A stretch of DNA of 64,000 nt from Roseiarcus sp963787135 (GTDB lineage Bacteria; Pseudomonadota; Alphaproteobacteria; Rhizobiales; Beijerinckiaceae), in assembly GCA_963787135.1 (NCBI GenBank), contig CAWBBW010000043.1, positions 86,211 through 150,210 on the forward strand. Reading direction: 5' to 3'. Numbering within the stretch: the stretch's first letter is position 1; each line of letters opens with the position of its first letter. The translations under genes and the position numbers were made by a program. Below are positions 62,957-64,000 of this stretch, piece after piece. The notes under the pieces are model-generated. The model saw nothing but the letters and a program-made list of their open reading frames with translations. It made no database searches and had not been told where the DNA came from.

Positions 62957-64000
62957 ATGCCTTCCGAGAAAGGAGCGCGAGCGCGTCAAGGAATGGCGGC
63001 GCAACAATCCCGACAAGACGCGCGCCCAAAAAACAAAAGGCGCGTTCCGCCAACTACCATCGGCCTTTCGTCGCGATCGACAGCGAGGGCCAGGATTACC
63101 CGGGCGCCGACATCGTCTATGACGGCGTGCGCTATCCCCAGCATGCGACCTATCTTGGGGCGCGGCGCCGGACGATGGCCGGCCGCCTCTTGGTTGACGG
63201 CGGCCGAAACCCGCGGCCTCGACAAGCGGCCCTCTGGGCGCAGTCAAAATCTGGATTGGCTGCTCGATCTTCCCGAGCCATTTCGGACGGGAGCCGTCTT
63301 TGTCATGTTTTCGTTCGGCTACGATGTCACGCAAATTCTCAAGCATCTTCCCTATGACAAGGCATGGGAGATCGTAAAACGCAAAACCTACCCGGACGAC
63401 AACGGAGGAAGCGCGGTAGCATCGGCCACGCGCCAGTATTTTGGAGAGAATACGCAATCAGCTACGTCAAAGGAAAATCCATCGATCTTTGGCGACTCGC
63501 TGGATCCGGAGAGCCCTTCGCAACGACGAGGCGATCAAATACGCCGCGCACATCCGGATTTATGACGTGTTCGGGTTCTTCCAGTCCTCGTTCAGCGCGG
63601 TCGTCGAAAGCATGGTCGATAGCGGCCGGGCGTCGCCCGAAGAAGCCGCTTTCATCGCGGCGATGAAGGACCGCGCGACCAATTTGCGAACGAGCAAATC
63701 GACAAATCAAGGCGTACACCACACTCGAATTGCGGCTGTTGGCGCGCATGATGGGCGACTTACGCGAAAAGGCTTCGATCGAAGAGCCTTGCATTTGCGC
63801 CATTGGCACGGGGCAGGCGCTGCGGCGTCAGCATTAATGGAAAGCGAGAAGCTGAAAAGGCATTATGGACCTGATATCGCCGCGTCGAATATCTCACCCC
63901 AACGAGAAGCCGCACATCACGCCTACTTTGGCGGGCGAATTGAATTGCTCAAACAGGGCTACGTCGAGGATGTTCAATTGCACGTCTATGACATTGCCTC
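62957..64000 (+). pseudogene. Family-B DNA polymerase, 5' part (cut by window end, many frameshifts)
   Basis: Starts MPSEK(E)RERVKEWRRNNPDK. Reassembled from all three frames it gives HRPFVAIDSEGQDYPGADIV (ExoI, DxE), WLTAAETRGLDKRP, AVFVMFSFGYDVTQILKHLP (ExoII, YD), FWREYAISYVKGKSIDLWRL, RIYDVFGFFQSSFSAVVESM, KAYTTLELRLLARMM (ExoIII region), AYFGGRIELLKQGYVEDVQL, and HVYDIAS just at the window edge, where motif A (DxxSLYP) should begin. Small proofreading polymerases of this kind serve phages, linear plasmids and pipolin-like elements. I count at least six single-base shifts in 1 kb, several at short homopolymers and without in-frame stops otherwise. This suggests poor base calling near a contig end. 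Confidence 0.72.

Overview
The window reads as a piece of an alphaproteobacterial chromosome, most likely Hyphomicrobiales (a Beijerinckiaceae/Methylocystaceae-like lineage is a guess). The grounds are high GC, the 16S sequence, an rrn operon ordered 16S-tRNAIle-tRNAAla-23S-5S-tRNAfMet, a 23S gene with the alphaproteobacterial helix-9 intervening sequence, an ffs-dnaX-ybaB-recR block, and a NepR/EcfG general stress response locus.

Layout. (1) 1-10.3 kb is a general stress response island: two HWE/HisKA_2-type sensor kinases, a Crp/Fnr regulator, CsbD, DUF3309, a holin-like/DUF883 pair, an AI-2E-family membrane protein, EcfG and NepR, DUF1328, and the trehalose genes otsB/otsA. Four start regions (DUF3309, AI-2E, DUF1328, otsB) carry an exact GGAAC-N16-CGTT EcfG-type promoter, and CsbD and the Crp/Fnr gene carry one-mismatch versions. 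Sigma factor, anti-sigma factor, candidate kinases and targets therefore sit together. PhyR is not in view. (2) 10.5-16 kb holds tRNA-Leu(GAG), an MHS-type MFS transporter, a degenerate L,D-transpeptidase, a transporter relic and a secreted tandem-repeat/beta-lactamase-fold hydrolase. (3) 16-21.3 kb is an eroded glycan locus: an Alg14-Alg13-like fusion glycosyltransferase, a bacterial relative of reversibly glycosylated polypeptide/UDP-arabinose mutase, an IS3 element, and relics. (4) 21.3-31.7 kb carries a solitary ABC substrate-binding protein, PsiF, PEBP, an RND efflux pair, a PfkB kinase, a pirin and a RibD/DHFR-like protein. (5) 31.9-38.2 kb has a stand-alone IS66 transposase, SRP RNA, dnaX-ybaB-recR and a cytochrome P450. 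(6) 38.2-45.4 kb is the complete rrn operon with promoter, three 23S intervening sequences (one coding for a four-helix-bundle protein) and a terminator. (7) 45.4-55.8 kb contains rpe, a second solitary substrate-binding protein, a cNMP-binding protein, an ABC exporter, a PEP-CTERM-like protein, an ArsR-SRPBCC-SRPBCC operon, a secreted alpha/beta hydrolase and a TetR regulator. (8) 55.9-64 kb is accessory DNA: an IS200-type element between two identical 249-bp direct repeats, an AT-richer DUF2971 gene, small orphan genes, an LprI/TPR/retropepsin fusion, a GIY-YIG relic, and at the right edge a family-B DNA polymerase gene preceded by a small basic protein. This last block looks like a self-replicating or phage-like element that continues beyond the window.

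Many genes, including the essential dnaX, are split by single-base shifts while their protein sequence stays conserved on both sides. The density rises sharply after about 60 kb. I read most of these as base-calling indels rather than decay. Single-shift genes are listed as CDS with the shift noted; 'pseudogene' is kept for loci with multiple breaks, lost active sites, or only a fragment left.
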